Positions 29,651-37,902 of a stretch of DNA of 38,648 nt are shown here, piece by piece. The notes below the pieces were generated by a model that was not told where the DNA came from, searched no databases, and was given only the letters and a program-made list of their open reading frames with translations. This DNA comes from Candidatus Dormiibacterota bacterium. Its GTDB lineage: Bacteria > Chloroflexota > Dormibacteria > Aeolococcales > Bog-877. The stretch is taken from contig DAHUZL010000067.1 of the NCBI GenBank assembly GCA_027306655.1, positions 1 to 38,648 of the forward strand, given 5' to 3'. How positions within the stretch are numbered: position 1 is the first letter of the stretch; every line of letters starts with the position of its first letter. The position numbers were made by a program, and so were the translations under genes.

Positions 29651-30070
29651 ATGCCCGCAGCAGGCGCGGCCGCCGGGGGGCACGCTCCGCACATCCTCTA
29701 CCTGGAGGACGAGGCCGCGATCGCCCTGCTCTACCGCCTCGCCCTGGAGGCGGCGGGGTACCGGATCACGATCGCCCCGGACGCGGCCCTGGGGCTGGCC
29801 GCGGCGGGCCGGCTCCGGCCCGACCTCGTCCTGGTCGACTACCACCTGCCCGACCGCAACGGGGTCGATGTCGTGCGCGCCCTCCGCGCCGAGCCCGCCA
29901 CCGCCCAGGTCCCGATCGTCATCCTCAGCAACGACGACGCGCCCGCCGTGGTCCGCGCGGCCAAGGCGGCGGGGGCGACCGAGGTGCTGACCAAGATCCT
30001 CTGGCGCCCGCCCCGCCTGATCGAGGCCCTGCCCGGGTGGCTCGGCGCCCCGCCCGGCGCGGGCGACTGA
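29651..30070 (+). CDS. Single-domain response regulator
   Basis: A 139-residue receiver protein without an output domain. Key residues are visible: acidic pocket E19-D20 in ILYLEDEAAIALL, phospho-acceptor D63 in LVLVDYHLPDRNG, S93 in VIVILSNDDAP and K115 in VLTKILW. Single-domain regulators act by protein-protein contact or in phosphorelays. No histidine kinase gene is near, so its partner is encoded elsewhere. The ATG at 29651 is chosen because it starts the domain and lies six bases from a TACCAT -10. It is followed 27 bases later by the DUF421 gene on the same strand and is divergent from the wall-hydrolase operon. Confidence 0.92.
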   Translation: MPAAGAAAGGHAPHILYLEDEAAIALLYRLALEAAGYRITIAPDAALGLAAAGRLRPDLVLVDYHLPDRNGVDVVRALRAEPATAQVPIVILSNDDAPAVVRAAKAAGATEVLTKILWRPPRLIEALPGWLGAPPGAGD

Positions 30071-30097
30071 GCCCGACTTTCCCCGCGGAGGACCGCC

Positions 30098-30616
30098 GTG
30101 GACCTGACCACCCTTGCCATCGCGCCCTGGGACATCGTCGTCCGCTCGCTCGCGATCTACCTCGCCCTGCTGCTGGGGCTGCGCCTCTTCGGCAAGCGCG
30201 AGGTGGGCCAGATGACCCTCTTCGACCTGGTCCTGGTGCTGCTCGCCGCCAACGCCGTCCAGCCCGCGATGACCGGGCCTGACAGCTCGCTCTTCGGCGG
30301 CCTGCTGATCATCGGCACCCTTCTCGGCGCCAACTGGGTGATCGGCCAGCTCCGGCTGCGCAGCCCGGTGGTGCGGCGCCTGGTGGAACCGCACGCGACC
30401 GTCCTCGCCACCGACGGCGCCTGGCTCGAGCCGGTCCTCGCCCACCAGGGGCTGGACCAGTCCGATGTCAACACGGCGCTGCGCGAGCACGGCATCGACC
30501 GGGTCCAGGACACCCGCCTGGTGGTGCTGGAGCCCGACGGCACCATCAGCGTGGTCGCGGACGACCAGCCGCGGGTCAAGGTCCACCGGCGGGTCCGATC
30601 CGTGCGTCACCCGTAG
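30098..30616 (+). CDS. DUF421 membrane protein (YetF/YcaP-like)
   Basis: A 172-residue protein. Three hydrophobic helices in the first 85 residues (IVVRSLAIYLALLLGLRLFG, MTLFDLVLVLLAANAVQPAM and GGLLIIGTLLGANWVIGQL) include the family motif GKREVGQMTLFDLV. They are followed by a cytoplasmic alpha/beta domain (ATVLATDGAWLEPVL, DTRLVVLEPDGTISVV). DUF421 proteins are inner-membrane proteins of unknown function. The GTG at 30098 has a strong GGAGG site. Only four bases separate its stop from the 3' end of the convergent hemE gene. Confidence 0.92.
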   Translation: MDLTTLAIAPWDIVVRSLAIYLALLLGLRLFGKREVGQMTLFDLVLVLLAANAVQPAMTGPDSSLFGGLLIIGTLLGANWVIGQLRLRSPVVRRLVEPHATVLATDGAWLEPVLAHQGLDQSDVNTALREHGIDRVQDTRLVVLEPDGTISVVADDQPRVKVHRRVRSVRHP

Positions 30617-30620
30617 CCGG

Positions 30621-31748
30621 TCACCGGACCGGCTGGGCGGCGGCGGTCCCGTCGGCGCCCGCCCGCCCCGCCCGGTGGACCCACTCGACCAGCTGGCGGA
30701 GGCGGTCCGGGTCGGTGGCGGGATCCACCCCGTGGCCGAGGTTGAAGATGTGCCCGGGCCGGCCGCCGGCGCGGTCGAGGACGTCCCGGGCGGCGGGGCG
30801 CACCACCGCCCACGGGGCCAGGCACACCGCCGGATCGAGGTTCCCCTGCACGAATCGATCGTGGCCGACCGCGGCCCAGGCGTCGTCCAGCGGCACCCGC
30901 CAGTCGAGGCTGAGCCCCGGGCTCCCCACCTGGGCCAGCGGCCGGAGGAGGTGGGCGGCGCCGGTCGCGAACAGGATCGCCGGGACCCGGCCCCGCAGCG
31001 ATCGGAAGATCCGGGTCAGATGGGGCGCGACGTGGCGGTCGAAGTCGGCCGCGCCCAGGATCCCGACCCAGCTCTCGAAGAGCTGCACCGCCTGGGCGCC
31101 GGCCCCGGCCTGGGCCCGCAGGTAGCGGCAGGTGGTGTCGGTGAGCACCGCCATCAGGGCGGCGAAGGTGGCGGGCTCGGCGTGCATCAGCCCCCGGGTG
31201 CGGGGGAAGTCCCGGGAGCCGCGACCGTCGACCAGGTAGCAGGCGAGGGTGAAGGGGCCGCCGGCGAACCCGATCAGGGCGGCCCGGTCGCCGAGGTCGG
31301 CGCGGGCCTGCCGCACCGCCTCCAGCACGAAGGGCGTCCCCTCCTCGGGATCCACGACCCGGAGGCGAGCCACGTCGGCGGCGGTCCGGATCGGGTCCGC
31401 CACCACCGGTCCCACCCCGGGCCGGATCTCGAACGGGACGCCCAGGCCCAGGAGCGGCAGCGTGATGTCGGAGAACAGGACGGCTCCGTCCACCCCCAGG
31501 GCGTCGACGGGCATGCGGGTGACGGCGGCCGCCAGCTCGGGGGTGCGCGCGATCGCGAGCAGGTCGTGGCGCTCGCGCAGGCGACGGTAGGCGGGCAGCG
31601 ATCGCCCCGCCTGGCGCATGAACCACACCGGGGTGGTGTCGTGGGGCCGGTGGGCGCAGGCGGCGAGGAGCCGCGCCGCGCCCGACCACGGCCCGGATCC
31701 CAGGTCGCAGCCGGCGGGCGGGGCGGCGGGCGGGTCGGCGGGTGCCAT
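30621..31748 (-). CDS. hemE: Uroporphyrinogen decarboxylase
   Basis: A 375-residue HemE that converts uroporphyrinogen III to coproporphyrinogen III in heme synthesis. Signatures are TPVWFMRQAGRSLPAYR (the RQAGR motif at about 45-49, here followed by S rather than the common Y), VLFSDITLPLLGLGVPFEI with the catalytic aspartate, IGFAGGPFTLACYLVDG, VQLFESWVGIL, and near the end VQGNLDP and HIFNLGHGV. The first 25 residues are a poorly conserved extension, but no other start codon is available after 31748. The divergent prenyltransferase gene begins 13 bases away, so the two promoters must overlap or lie within each other's coding region. Confidence 0.94.
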   Translation of the reverse strand: MAPADPPAAPPAGCDLGSGPWSGAARLLAACAHRPHDTTPVWFMRQAGRSLPAYRRLRERHDLLAIARTPELAAAVTRMPVDALGVDGAVLFSDITLPLLGLGVPFEIRPGVGPVVADPIRTAADVARLRVVDPEEGTPFVLEAVRQARADLGDRAALIGFAGGPFTLACYLVDGRGSRDFPRTRGLMHAEPATFAALMAVLTDTTCRYLRAQAGAGAQAVQLFESWVGILGAADFDRHVAPHLTRIFRSLRGRVPAILFATGAAHLLRPLAQVGSPGLSLDWRVPLDDAWAAVGHDRFVQGNLDPAVCLAPWAVVRPAARDVLDRAGGRPGHIFNLGHGVDPATDPDRLRQLVEWVHRAGRAGADGTAAAQPVR

Positions 31749-31761
31749 GATCCGGGCCAGG

Positions 31762-32643
31762 ATGACAGGTCGATCGGGCGCCCACGGCTGGAGGGGGCGC
31801 ACCTGGGGCCTGGTCCAGCTGACCCACCCCGGGCCCAGCCTGGCCACCACCCTGGTGACCGTGTGGAGCGCCCGTGCGGCAGCCGGCCGGGGCGGCGGCG
31901 CCGTCGCCCGCCGTGTCCTCCGAGCCGCCCTCGCGATGGCGCTGGCCCAGGCCAGCACCGGCTGCCTCAACGACTGGGCCGACGCCGCCCGGGACGCGGT
32001 GGCCCAGCCGTACAAGCCGATCCCACGGGGCCGGGTGAGCCGCCCCACCGCGCTCGGGCTGGGGACCCTGTCCGGGATCGCGGCGCTCGCCGCGGCCCGT
32101 CCGCTGGGGCGGCCCGCCGGTCGGTGGCTCAGGGCCGGCCTCGGCGCCGGCTGGGCCTACGACCTCGGCCTCAGCGGCACGCTCTGGTCGCCCGCCCCCT
32201 ACATGGTCGGTCTGGCCGCGGTCCCGATGGTCGGCCTCCGCGCCCTGGCCCCCGCCGCGCCGGTGCGCCGGTCCTTCGTCCCGGTCGTCGCGGCGCTGGC
32301 CCTCGCCGCCCATCTCGCCAACGGGGCGCCCGACGCCCAGGCCGACTGGGACCTGGGGCGGCGCGGGCTGCCCGCTCGGCTGGGGACGGCGCGGGCCTGG
32401 CGGGCGTCGGGCGTCGGCATCGGCGCGACCGGGGTCGTGATCGCGGTGTGCGCCCCGGCCGGTCGCCGTCGGCGCACGGCCGCCTGGGTCCTCCCGGCCG
32501 CGGCCCTGCTGGCCAGGGACCAGCGCCGGCCGCGGGGCCGCCGGCAGCCCGGAAGCGCTCCGTTCGTCGGTCCGGTGGCTCAGTCGGTGCTGCTCGCCGG
32601 CGCCTGGTTCAGCGGTGGGTGGCGGGCGCGGCCGTGGGGCTGA
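31762..32643 (+). CDS. UbiA-family prenyltransferase
   Basis: A 293-residue polytopic protein. The first conserved Asp motif is intact at residues 70-78 (NDWADAARD), followed by KPIPRGRVSRP, the usual UbiA sequence. A second acidic site appears in APDAQADWDLGRRGLP. About six to seven hydrophobic helices surround these. UbiA enzymes transfer prenyl chains to aromatic or other acceptors (menaquinone, ubiquinone, heme O and others); the acceptor cannot be told, although proximity to hemE may hint at heme or quinone metabolism. The ATG at 31762 is used; 31747 is an alternative five codons upstream that overlaps the hemE start region. Confidence 0.85.
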   Translation: MTGRSGAHGWRGRTWGLVQLTHPGPSLATTLVTVWSARAAAGRGGGAVARRVLRAALAMALAQASTGCLNDWADAARDAVAQPYKPIPRGRVSRPTALGLGTLSGIAALAAARPLGRPAGRWLRAGLGAGWAYDLGLSGTLWSPAPYMVGLAAVPMVGLRALAPAAPVRRSFVPVVAALALAAHLANGAPDAQADWDLGRRGLPARLGTARAWRASGVGIGATGVVIAVCAPAGRRRRTAAWVLPAAALLARDQRRPRGRRQPGSAPFVGPVAQSVLLAGAWFSGGWRARPWG

Positions 32644-32652
32644 TCCGGGCCC

Positions 32653-32913
32653 TCAGCCCGAACGCCGCACCAGCGAGCGGGTCCGCCGCTGCGCCGTCGC
32701 ATGCAGCCCGACCAGCGCCCGCAGGGTGTCCTCGGCGGCGTCGCGCAGCGCCTGCCCGCTGGTGGCCGCCTCCGGGGCGTCGAGCGTCTCGCAGAGCGCC
32801 GCCAGCCGGTCGACCCGGCGCAGCACTCCGCGAGCCTCGCGGACGGCGACCGCGAGCGCCTGGACCGAGGCCGCCCCCCGGAGCGTCTCCTCCGGGTCGC
32901 GCCCCGCGGTCAT
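32653..32913 (-). CDS. Small helical protein of unknown function
   Basis: An 86-residue protein, MTAGRDPEETLRGAASVQAL at the start, rich in alanine, arginine and glutamate and predicted wholly helical (VREARGVLRRVDRLAALCE, LRDAAEDTLRALVGLHATAQ). It has no membrane segment and no recognised family. The ATG overlaps the stop of the MFS gene by four bases (ATGA, 32910-32913), which indicates translational coupling and supports it as a real gene. The same frame is open far upstream through the transporter gene, but that part is not protein-like. It converges on the prenyltransferase gene with a 9-base gap. Confidence 0.6.
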   Translation of the reverse strand: MTAGRDPEETLRGAASVQALAVAVREARGVLRRVDRLAALCETLDAPEAATSGQALRDAAEDTLRALVGLHATAQRRTRSLVRRSG

Positions 32914-34142
32914 GCGGCCGCCGTCGCGGGCGGCCGCCGTCGCCGTGCCGGCACCAGGATGAGCCCGGCGGCGACGTAGGAGGCGCCCATCATCAGGAAC
33001 CCGGCCCCGAACCCCGCATGCTGGATGAGGAATCCGAGCGCGATCACCCACAGCGAGCCGATCCCGTACGTGATCGCGAAATAGTACCCGAACACGGTCG
33101 CCTGCGCTTCCCGCTGCACCGCCTCGCTGAGCAGCGCCTGCAGCAGCGGGTTCTCGGCGTAGGCGACGAGGCCGACCGCGAAGGTGAGGGGGACGAGGAC
33201 GTCGACGCGGTGCGCCGCCACCCCGTACAGGCTGACCACCACCGCCGACAGCCCGAAGGCGACCCAGAGCACGCGGCGGCGGCCGAAGCGGTCGGAGAGG
33301 GCGCCCGCCGCCAGCGGCCCGAGCACCCCACCCGCGAGCATGAGGCTGAAGAGGAGGCCCACCACGATGGTGGGCAGGCGGACGCCGTCGCGCAGGTACA
33401 GCGGCACGAACGCGCTCAGGGTGCCGAGCCCGCGGCCGCCCGCGGCCACCAGCGACGCCAGGATCACCCACAGCGCCATCCGCCGGTCCAGCAGCCGGGG
33501 GCGGCGCCCCGGCGGCCGCGGCTCGGCCGGGCGGTGGCGCCGCGAGATGTCGGCGCTGCGGGGGAAGCGGGCCAGGAACCAGCACCCCATCAGCACCATC
33601 GGGACCGCGAACACGAACAGGGTGCCCCGCCACCCGATGTGGACGATGAGGAGGGCGGCGGGCACCGGCACCAGCAGCGATCCGATGTTGCCGCCGATCA
33701 CATGGGTGCTGAGCGCGAGCCCGCGCCGCTCCGGATAGCGGCGCGAGAGGACGGCGCTCCCCACCGCGTGCTGCTGGCTCGCCACCACCTGGCTGAGACC
33801 GCGCACCGCGGCCCAGGGGACGAACGCCGGACTCAGTCCGCCCAGGCTGGCGCACAGTCCGAGCAGCACGTTCTGGCCGCCCAGGATGAACCGGGTCGGC
33901 GCGTGACGGCTGACCAGGCCCGCGGTCGCCTGCATGCCGCCGCCGACCACGCCCACCAGGCCCAGGCCGAGGCCGAGGGCCGCGTAGCTCAGGTGGAAGG
34001 TGGCCACCACGGCGGGGTAGGTGAGCGGGAGAAGCGCGGAATACATGTGCTGGGTGGCGTGCGACGCGCTCACCAGGGTGAGGGTCCGCCGCTCCCGCCC
34101 CAGTCCCGGCGGGGCCGCCGCCCGGTCGGCCTCCGCTGTCAC
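32910..34142 (-). CDS. MFS transporter (fosmidomycin-resistance-like)
   Basis: A 410-residue protein with about 12 membrane helices in two halves separated by a basic loop (about residues 190-220, RRHRPAEPRPPGRRPRLLD). The N terminus SASHATQHMYSALLPLTYPA, then LSYAALGLGLGLVG, resembles the Fsr (fosmidomycin resistance) branch. A typical MFS loop motif, GALSDRFGRRRVLW, is present in the second half. The substrate is unknown. The GTG at 34142 is chosen because a TATGCT hexamer ends eight bases before it, so the transcript may be leaderless or nearly so. The start also touches a possible stop (TGA 34141-34139) of the preceding CHAP gene. The 86-residue gene is coupled to its end. Confidence 0.88.
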   Translation of the reverse strand: MTAEADRAAAPPGLGRERRTLTLVSASHATQHMYSALLPLTYPAVVATFHLSYAALGLGLGLVGVVGGGMQATAGLVSRHAPTRFILGGQNVLLGLCASLGGLSPAFVPWAAVRGLSQVVASQQHAVGSAVLSRRYPERRGLALSTHVIGGNIGSLLVPVPAALLIVHIGWRGTLFVFAVPMVLMGCWFLARFPRSADISRRHRPAEPRPPGRRPRLLDRRMALWVILASLVAAGGRGLGTLSAFVPLYLRDGVRLPTIVVGLLFSLMLAGGVLGPLAAGALSDRFGRRRVLWVAFGLSAVVVSLYGVAAHRVDVLVPLTFAVGLVAYAENPLLQALLSEAVQREAQATVFGYYFAITYGIGSLWVIALGFLIQHAGFGAGFLMMGASYVAAGLILVPARRRRPPATAAA

Positions 34143-34911
34143 CGCCCGCCAGCATAGGGGGTCCCCCGCCGGCCCCCCGGGCCGGGGCGACGGCGGCCGG
34201 GGCGACGGTGGGCGCCGCCGTCGCCGGGCCGGCAGGGCCGTCGATGAAGCCGGCCAGGGCCTCCTGCGGGCTTCCGCTGGAGCCGGCGGCCACCCACCGC
34301 AGGTCGACGTACGGCCAGCGCGGGCCGAGGTCGAGCCAGTTGGCCTCGGCGACGGTGTAGCTGCCGTCGCCGGCCACGCCGACCACGAAGGCGACGTGAC
34401 CGGGCCCGGCGTCGGTGTCGACGGCGATGGCGCCGAGCGAGGGCAGCGCTCCGATCGCGTACCCGGCCTGGGCAGCCCCGTCGAGCCAGGTTCCCGCATT
34501 GCCACCGAGCGCCCCGGTGGGGCCGCGCCAGGTGACCAGCCGGCGGGTGGCCACGTACCAGGTGCACTGGCCCGTCGCGAACCCCTGGTACCCCGCCGGG
34601 AAGGGCAGCGGGTGGCCGGTGCACGCCGACGGCTGCACCGCGAGGGCCCCTGGCTCCGGCCCGCAGGGCTGGGCGAAGGCCGGGAAGTCCGGGGCGGTGG
34701 CCTGGAGCTGGCCGCCGGGCGGGAGCATGAATCCGCCAGGCTGGAGTGTGAGCGGCCCGATCGCGCCGGCGCCGGACAGCAGCCCCGATCCGCCCGCCAG
34801 CCCTTCGAGCGCGCCGGTGGCGGCGACCATCAGCGCCAGCCCCACCACCACCGCCAGGGCGGTCAGGCCGGCGCAGCCCGACCCGACCGATCGCAGCCAG
34901 TCAGAAGGCAT
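34139..34911 (-). CDS. Exported CHAP-domain hydrolase, apparent frameshift near the 3' end
   Basis: Starts at ATG 34911, overlapping the M23 stop by 11 bases. An N-terminal membrane or signal helix (LTALAVVVGLALMVAATGAL) is followed by a spacer and a CHAP domain with the cysteine in TGQCTWYVATRRLVTW, the histidine in GPGHVAFVVGVAGDG and VAEANWLDLG, closely similar to the CHAP domain at 28369-29430. The recognisable protein ends with AGFIDGP near 34230. In this frame no stop occurs before or inside the MFS gene. One missing base in the G/C runs between 34142 and 34230 would restore a TGA at 34141-34139, overlapping the MFS start in the GTGA manner common here. I give that end as the likely native one. 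Confidence 0.75.
34151..34156 (-). promoter_or_regulatory. -10 element close to the MFS start
   Basis: TATGCT (minus strand, 34156-34151) with eight bases to the GTG at 34142. If used, the MFS mRNA would start at or one to two bases before the start codon. It lies inside the 3' end of the upstream CHAP gene, so it would be an internal promoter. Confidence 0.4.
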
Positions 34912-35506
34912 AGCGGACGGGCCGGCCCAGGGTGGGGGACGGGTCGATCGCGTGCCCGGGCCAGTGGGAGGGCGGCACCGCACGGATCAGCGGTTCGTCC
35001 ACCTCCACCTGGTAGTGGAGATGGGGGCCGGTGGTGAGGCCGGTGGCGCCCTCCCAGCCCAGGAGCCGGCCCGGCGGGGCCCAGGCCCCGAGCCGGAGCG
35101 GGGCGATCCGCTCGAGGTGCGCGTAGAGGACGCGGGTCCCCAGCCGCTGGAGCCAGACGGTGAGGCCGAGCGGCCACAGACGGCCGAGGAACACCACCTG
35201 GCCGTCGAGGGTGGAGCGCACCGGTGTCCCTGCCGGGCAGACCAGGTCGATCCCGTCATGCACGAGGCCGGTCGCGCGGCGGTAGCGGGGGTCGTGGAAG
35301 CCGGCCGATTCGACCAGGCCCGCGCAGACCATCGGCAGCCCGTGCGGGAGCGGCCCGCCTCCGCCCCGGGCCGCCGGCGGGCGAGCACCGGGGGCCGCGT
35401 GCCAGATCGGGAGGATGAGCGAGCCCAGCCCGAGGAGGATGCAGGTGCAGAGCGTGAGGCCGGAGGGGCGCGGGCCACGGGGTGGGCCGGGGCCGGGCTC
35501 GGTCAC
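34901..35506 (-). CDS. Membrane-anchored M23-type peptidase (LytM-like)
   Basis: A 201-residue protein with an N-terminal membrane segment (GLTLCTCILLGLGSLILPIW, about residues 17-36) and a C-terminal M23 domain. The zinc-site residues are HDGIDLVCPAGTPV (H and D) and the terminal GPHLHYQVEV (HxH), with VRSTLDGQVVFLG and VLYAHLERI between them. M23 enzymes cut peptidoglycan cross-links; in secretion systems they open the wall for the channel. The GTG start overlaps the stop of VirB4 paralogue 2 (GTGA, 35503-35506), and the CHAP gene starts inside its own end. It is therefore the wall-opening component of the operon. Confidence 0.9.
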   Translation of the reverse strand: MTEPGPGPPRGPRPSGLTLCTCILLGLGSLILPIWHAAPGARPPAARGGGGPLPHGLPMVCAGLVESAGFHDPRYRRATGLVHDGIDLVCPAGTPVRSTLDGQVVFLGRLWPLGLTVWLQRLGTRVLYAHLERIAPLRLGAWAPPGRLLGWEGATGLTTGPHLHYQVEVDEPLIRAVPPSHWPGHAIDPSPTLGRPVRYAF

Positions 35507-37902
35507 ACCACGCCCCCGGTCTCGGCCGGGTGGGTGGTGATCCATCGGTGGAGCCGAGGCGAGGCCAGGCCGCGGACCGCGGCCTGGTCGGTCCCCACCA
35601 CCACCAGGCCGCACCCCGGGCCCGCGTGCTGAAGCAGGTCCGCGGCGCCGCGGGAGAGGCCGAAGGCCTCGGCGACCCGGGCGAGCGCCACCGGCTCCTG
35701 GCGGAGCAGCACCTTGGTGTGGCTGTTGCGCACGATCACGCTGCCGGAGGGGGACCCGAGCAGGTCTTCCACCACCTGGGAGATGACCAGCAGGCCGGCC
35801 CCGTACTTGCGCAGGCGCCGGCTCATCCCCTCCAGCGCCACCGCGCTGGGGCGATGGCGGAGCAGGACCTCGGCCTCGTCGACCACCAGAAGGCGGCGGG
35901 GCCCGGGGCGGCGGAGGAGCTCGCCTTGGAGGTGCCCCAGCAGCATCGAGACGACGGCGGGGAGAAGCGCGTCGCCGTAGGCGGCGAGCGACCGGAGCCC
36001 GAACGCGACGATCGGCGCATCGAGGCGCACCGTCGTCGGCTGGTCGAGCAGCGAGCCGTACGCCCCCTCGGTGAAGCGGCGCAGCCGGCCGGCGAGCCCG
36101 CGCGTGCGTCCGGCCTCGAGCCGGGCCACCAGGTCCTGGAGCCGAGGCTGGGCCGACGGGTCCGGATCCGGGTCGCGCCCGGGGAGGCCGGCTGCCGCGT
36201 AGAGGGCCAGCAGGGACGCCTCGAGCGCCGCGACCTCGCCGGGTCGGAGCTCCGGGTCTCGGTGCGGGCCCGCCGGGCGCCCCGCCAGCAGGGTGAGGAC
36301 CGGCAGGAGCCGGGCCACCGTGTCGCGCCGGGCGGCGAGGGGATCGGCCCCCGGCGGCGCATGCAGGTCGAGCGGGTTGACCCGGCTCGCCGATCCCAGC
36401 CCGACCGCGAGCACCTCGCCGCCGAGCCCGCCCACGAGGGTGCGGTATTCGTCGGCCGGGTCGATGCAGCGGACGTGCACCCCCTCCGCCGCGCACTTGG
36501 CGACCAGCAGCTTGGCCGTGTACGACTTCCCGGCCCCCGAGGTCCCCACCAGCACCGCGTTGGCGTTGGGGTGTCCCGATGCGAAGGGGTCGAGGAACAC
36601 AAGGCCGCTCTCCAGGAGGTTGGAGCCGAGCAGGACGCCGCCCGAGGTGGGCAGCCCGTTGCGAAGGAACGGGAACGCCGTCGCCAGGGCGCTGGAGGGG
36701 ACGTCGCGCACCCAGCCCAGCGGCGAGAGCCCGATCGGCTGCGTCGCGCGCCAGCCGTCCAGCTGGCGGTGGCGCAGCCAGCTCCCGTGGCAGCCGAGCT
36801 CGGCGAGCCGGGCGCCGAGGGCCGCGCAGCGCTCGCCGAGCTCGTCCAGGGTGGGGGCGAGGACGGTCGCCCCCACCTCGAGGTGGAACAGCCGCTCCTC
36901 GTCCAGGAGGACCTGCTCCTCCAGCCGGGTCGCGTCGGCGAGGACGGTCCGGGTGCCGGAGTCGGTGCGCCGGCCCTGGAGCGTGTCCACCACCTGGGTG
37001 GTCTCGAAGCCGCGGATCTTGCGGCGGAGGTGGCCGAGCACGACCGATTTGGGGAGCGGCCGGATGTGCAGCGCCACCCGCTGGGGATGGCCGAAGCCGC
37101 CGAGGAGGGGACCGAGCCATCCCATCCGGACCGTGCGCGGGTAGCCGGTGACGACCAGACTGCGGCAGAACGCCCCGTCGACGACAAGGTGATCGGCGCG
37201 GACCTGGAGCCGTGACGGCGCCAGCCATCCGGCGAAGGTGGCGGGTTCGCCCCCGCTCCGCCCCCCGTGGGTGTGCTGCAGGAGGCCGAACCAGGCCGCG
37301 TCGTCGAGCCGACCCGCACCGACCCCGACCCGGCGCAGACCGTCGAGGAGCGTGGCGCTGCGCTCCCGCAGCTCGGGACCTGCTCGGTCCCCGACGGCCG
37401 GAGCGGCGGGGCCGGCCGCCGCGCGCCCGCGGGCCGCCGCGATCGCGACCAGACGGCGCCAGGTCCCGGCCGGCCGGACCCCCGGGGCGGCGGCCGCCAG
37501 CACCACCAGGAAGCGGGCCTGGAGGAGCTGGTGTTCGCGCAGATGGGCAGCGACCACCTCGGCCTCCTCGCGGATCCACGGCCCCAGCTGGGGCGTGAGC
37601 GGGCGGGCGGCGCACTGGCGGTAGTGGGCGGCCAGGGGCGCGGGGTCGAGGGCCTCGGTGACGACGTGGAGGGAGACCGGGACGGTGAGCCCGTCGAGCC
37701 ACTGCCGGTAGGCGGAGTAGACCTCGGCCTGCTCCGCCGGACGGCGCAGCAGGAGGCTGAGCGGACGCACCTCCAGCGCCGCCCGGGCGCTGCCGTCGCG
37801 AAGACGGAGCGTGCCGTCGCTGAGATCGACCGCGTCGACCACGGTCGACGACTCCCCCCGTCGCCGGTCGCCGCCGCCGGGCCGGGAGCGCCTCAGCGGC
37901 AT
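35503..37902 (-). CDS. VirB4-type secretion ATPase, paralogue 2
   Basis: A 799-residue VirB4/TraC-like ATPase. The N-terminal domain includes LEVRPLSLLLRRPAEQAEVY and QWLDGLTVPVSLHVVTE. The motor has Walker A VGTSGAGKSYTAKLL (about residues 452-460), HVRCIDPADEY, VNPLDLH, Walker B RRLLVVDEAEVLL (about 665-677) and LLVISQVVEDLLGSPSG. This is the standard energiser of type IV secretion and conjugation, attached to the inner membrane. Its ATG overlaps the end of the PrgI-like gene by ten bases, and the next gene is coupled by GTGA, so the order PrgI, VirB4, M23, CHAP is one translation-linked unit. It is about 135 residues longer than paralogue 1 at the N-terminal side. Confidence 0.93.
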   Translation of the reverse strand: MPLRRSRPGGGDRRRGESSTVVDAVDLSDGTLRLRDGSARAALEVRPLSLLLRRPAEQAEVYSAYRQWLDGLTVPVSLHVVTEALDPAPLAAHYRQCAARPLTPQLGPWIREEAEVVAAHLREHQLLQARFLVVLAAAAPGVRPAGTWRRLVAIAAARGRAAAGPAAPAVGDRAGPELRERSATLLDGLRRVGVGAGRLDDAAWFGLLQHTHGGRSGGEPATFAGWLAPSRLQVRADHLVVDGAFCRSLVVTGYPRTVRMGWLGPLLGGFGHPQRVALHIRPLPKSVVLGHLRRKIRGFETTQVVDTLQGRRTDSGTRTVLADATRLEEQVLLDEERLFHLEVGATVLAPTLDELGERCAALGARLAELGCHGSWLRHRQLDGWRATQPIGLSPLGWVRDVPSSALATAFPFLRNGLPTSGGVLLGSNLLESGLVFLDPFASGHPNANAVLVGTSGAGKSYTAKLLVAKCAAEGVHVRCIDPADEYRTLVGGLGGEVLAVGLGSASRVNPLDLHAPPGADPLAARRDTVARLLPVLTLLAGRPAGPHRDPELRPGEVAALEASLLALYAAAGLPGRDPDPDPSAQPRLQDLVARLEAGRTRGLAGRLRRFTEGAYGSLLDQPTTVRLDAPIVAFGLRSLAAYGDALLPAVVSMLLGHLQGELLRRPGPRRLLVVDEAEVLLRHRPSAVALEGMSRRLRKYGAGLLVISQVVEDLLGSPSGSVIVRNSHTKVLLRQEPVALARVAEAFGLSRGAADLLQHAGPGCGLVVVGTDQAAVRGLASPRLHRWITTHPAETGGVV

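Noticed and set aside
30465-34157. A plus-strand frame open for more than 1200 codons
   Set aside because: It runs antisense to hemE and the MFS gene and in another frame of the prenyltransferase gene; its translation is histidine-, arginine- and glycine-rich without motifs. Long open shadows are expected at this base composition.
32653-34983. A single 776-codon protein joining the CHAP domain with the 86-residue C-terminal protein
   Set aside because: The middle part is out of frame with a convincing 12-helix MFS transporter and has no fold-like sequence; read-through is better explained by a missing stop after the CHAP domain.
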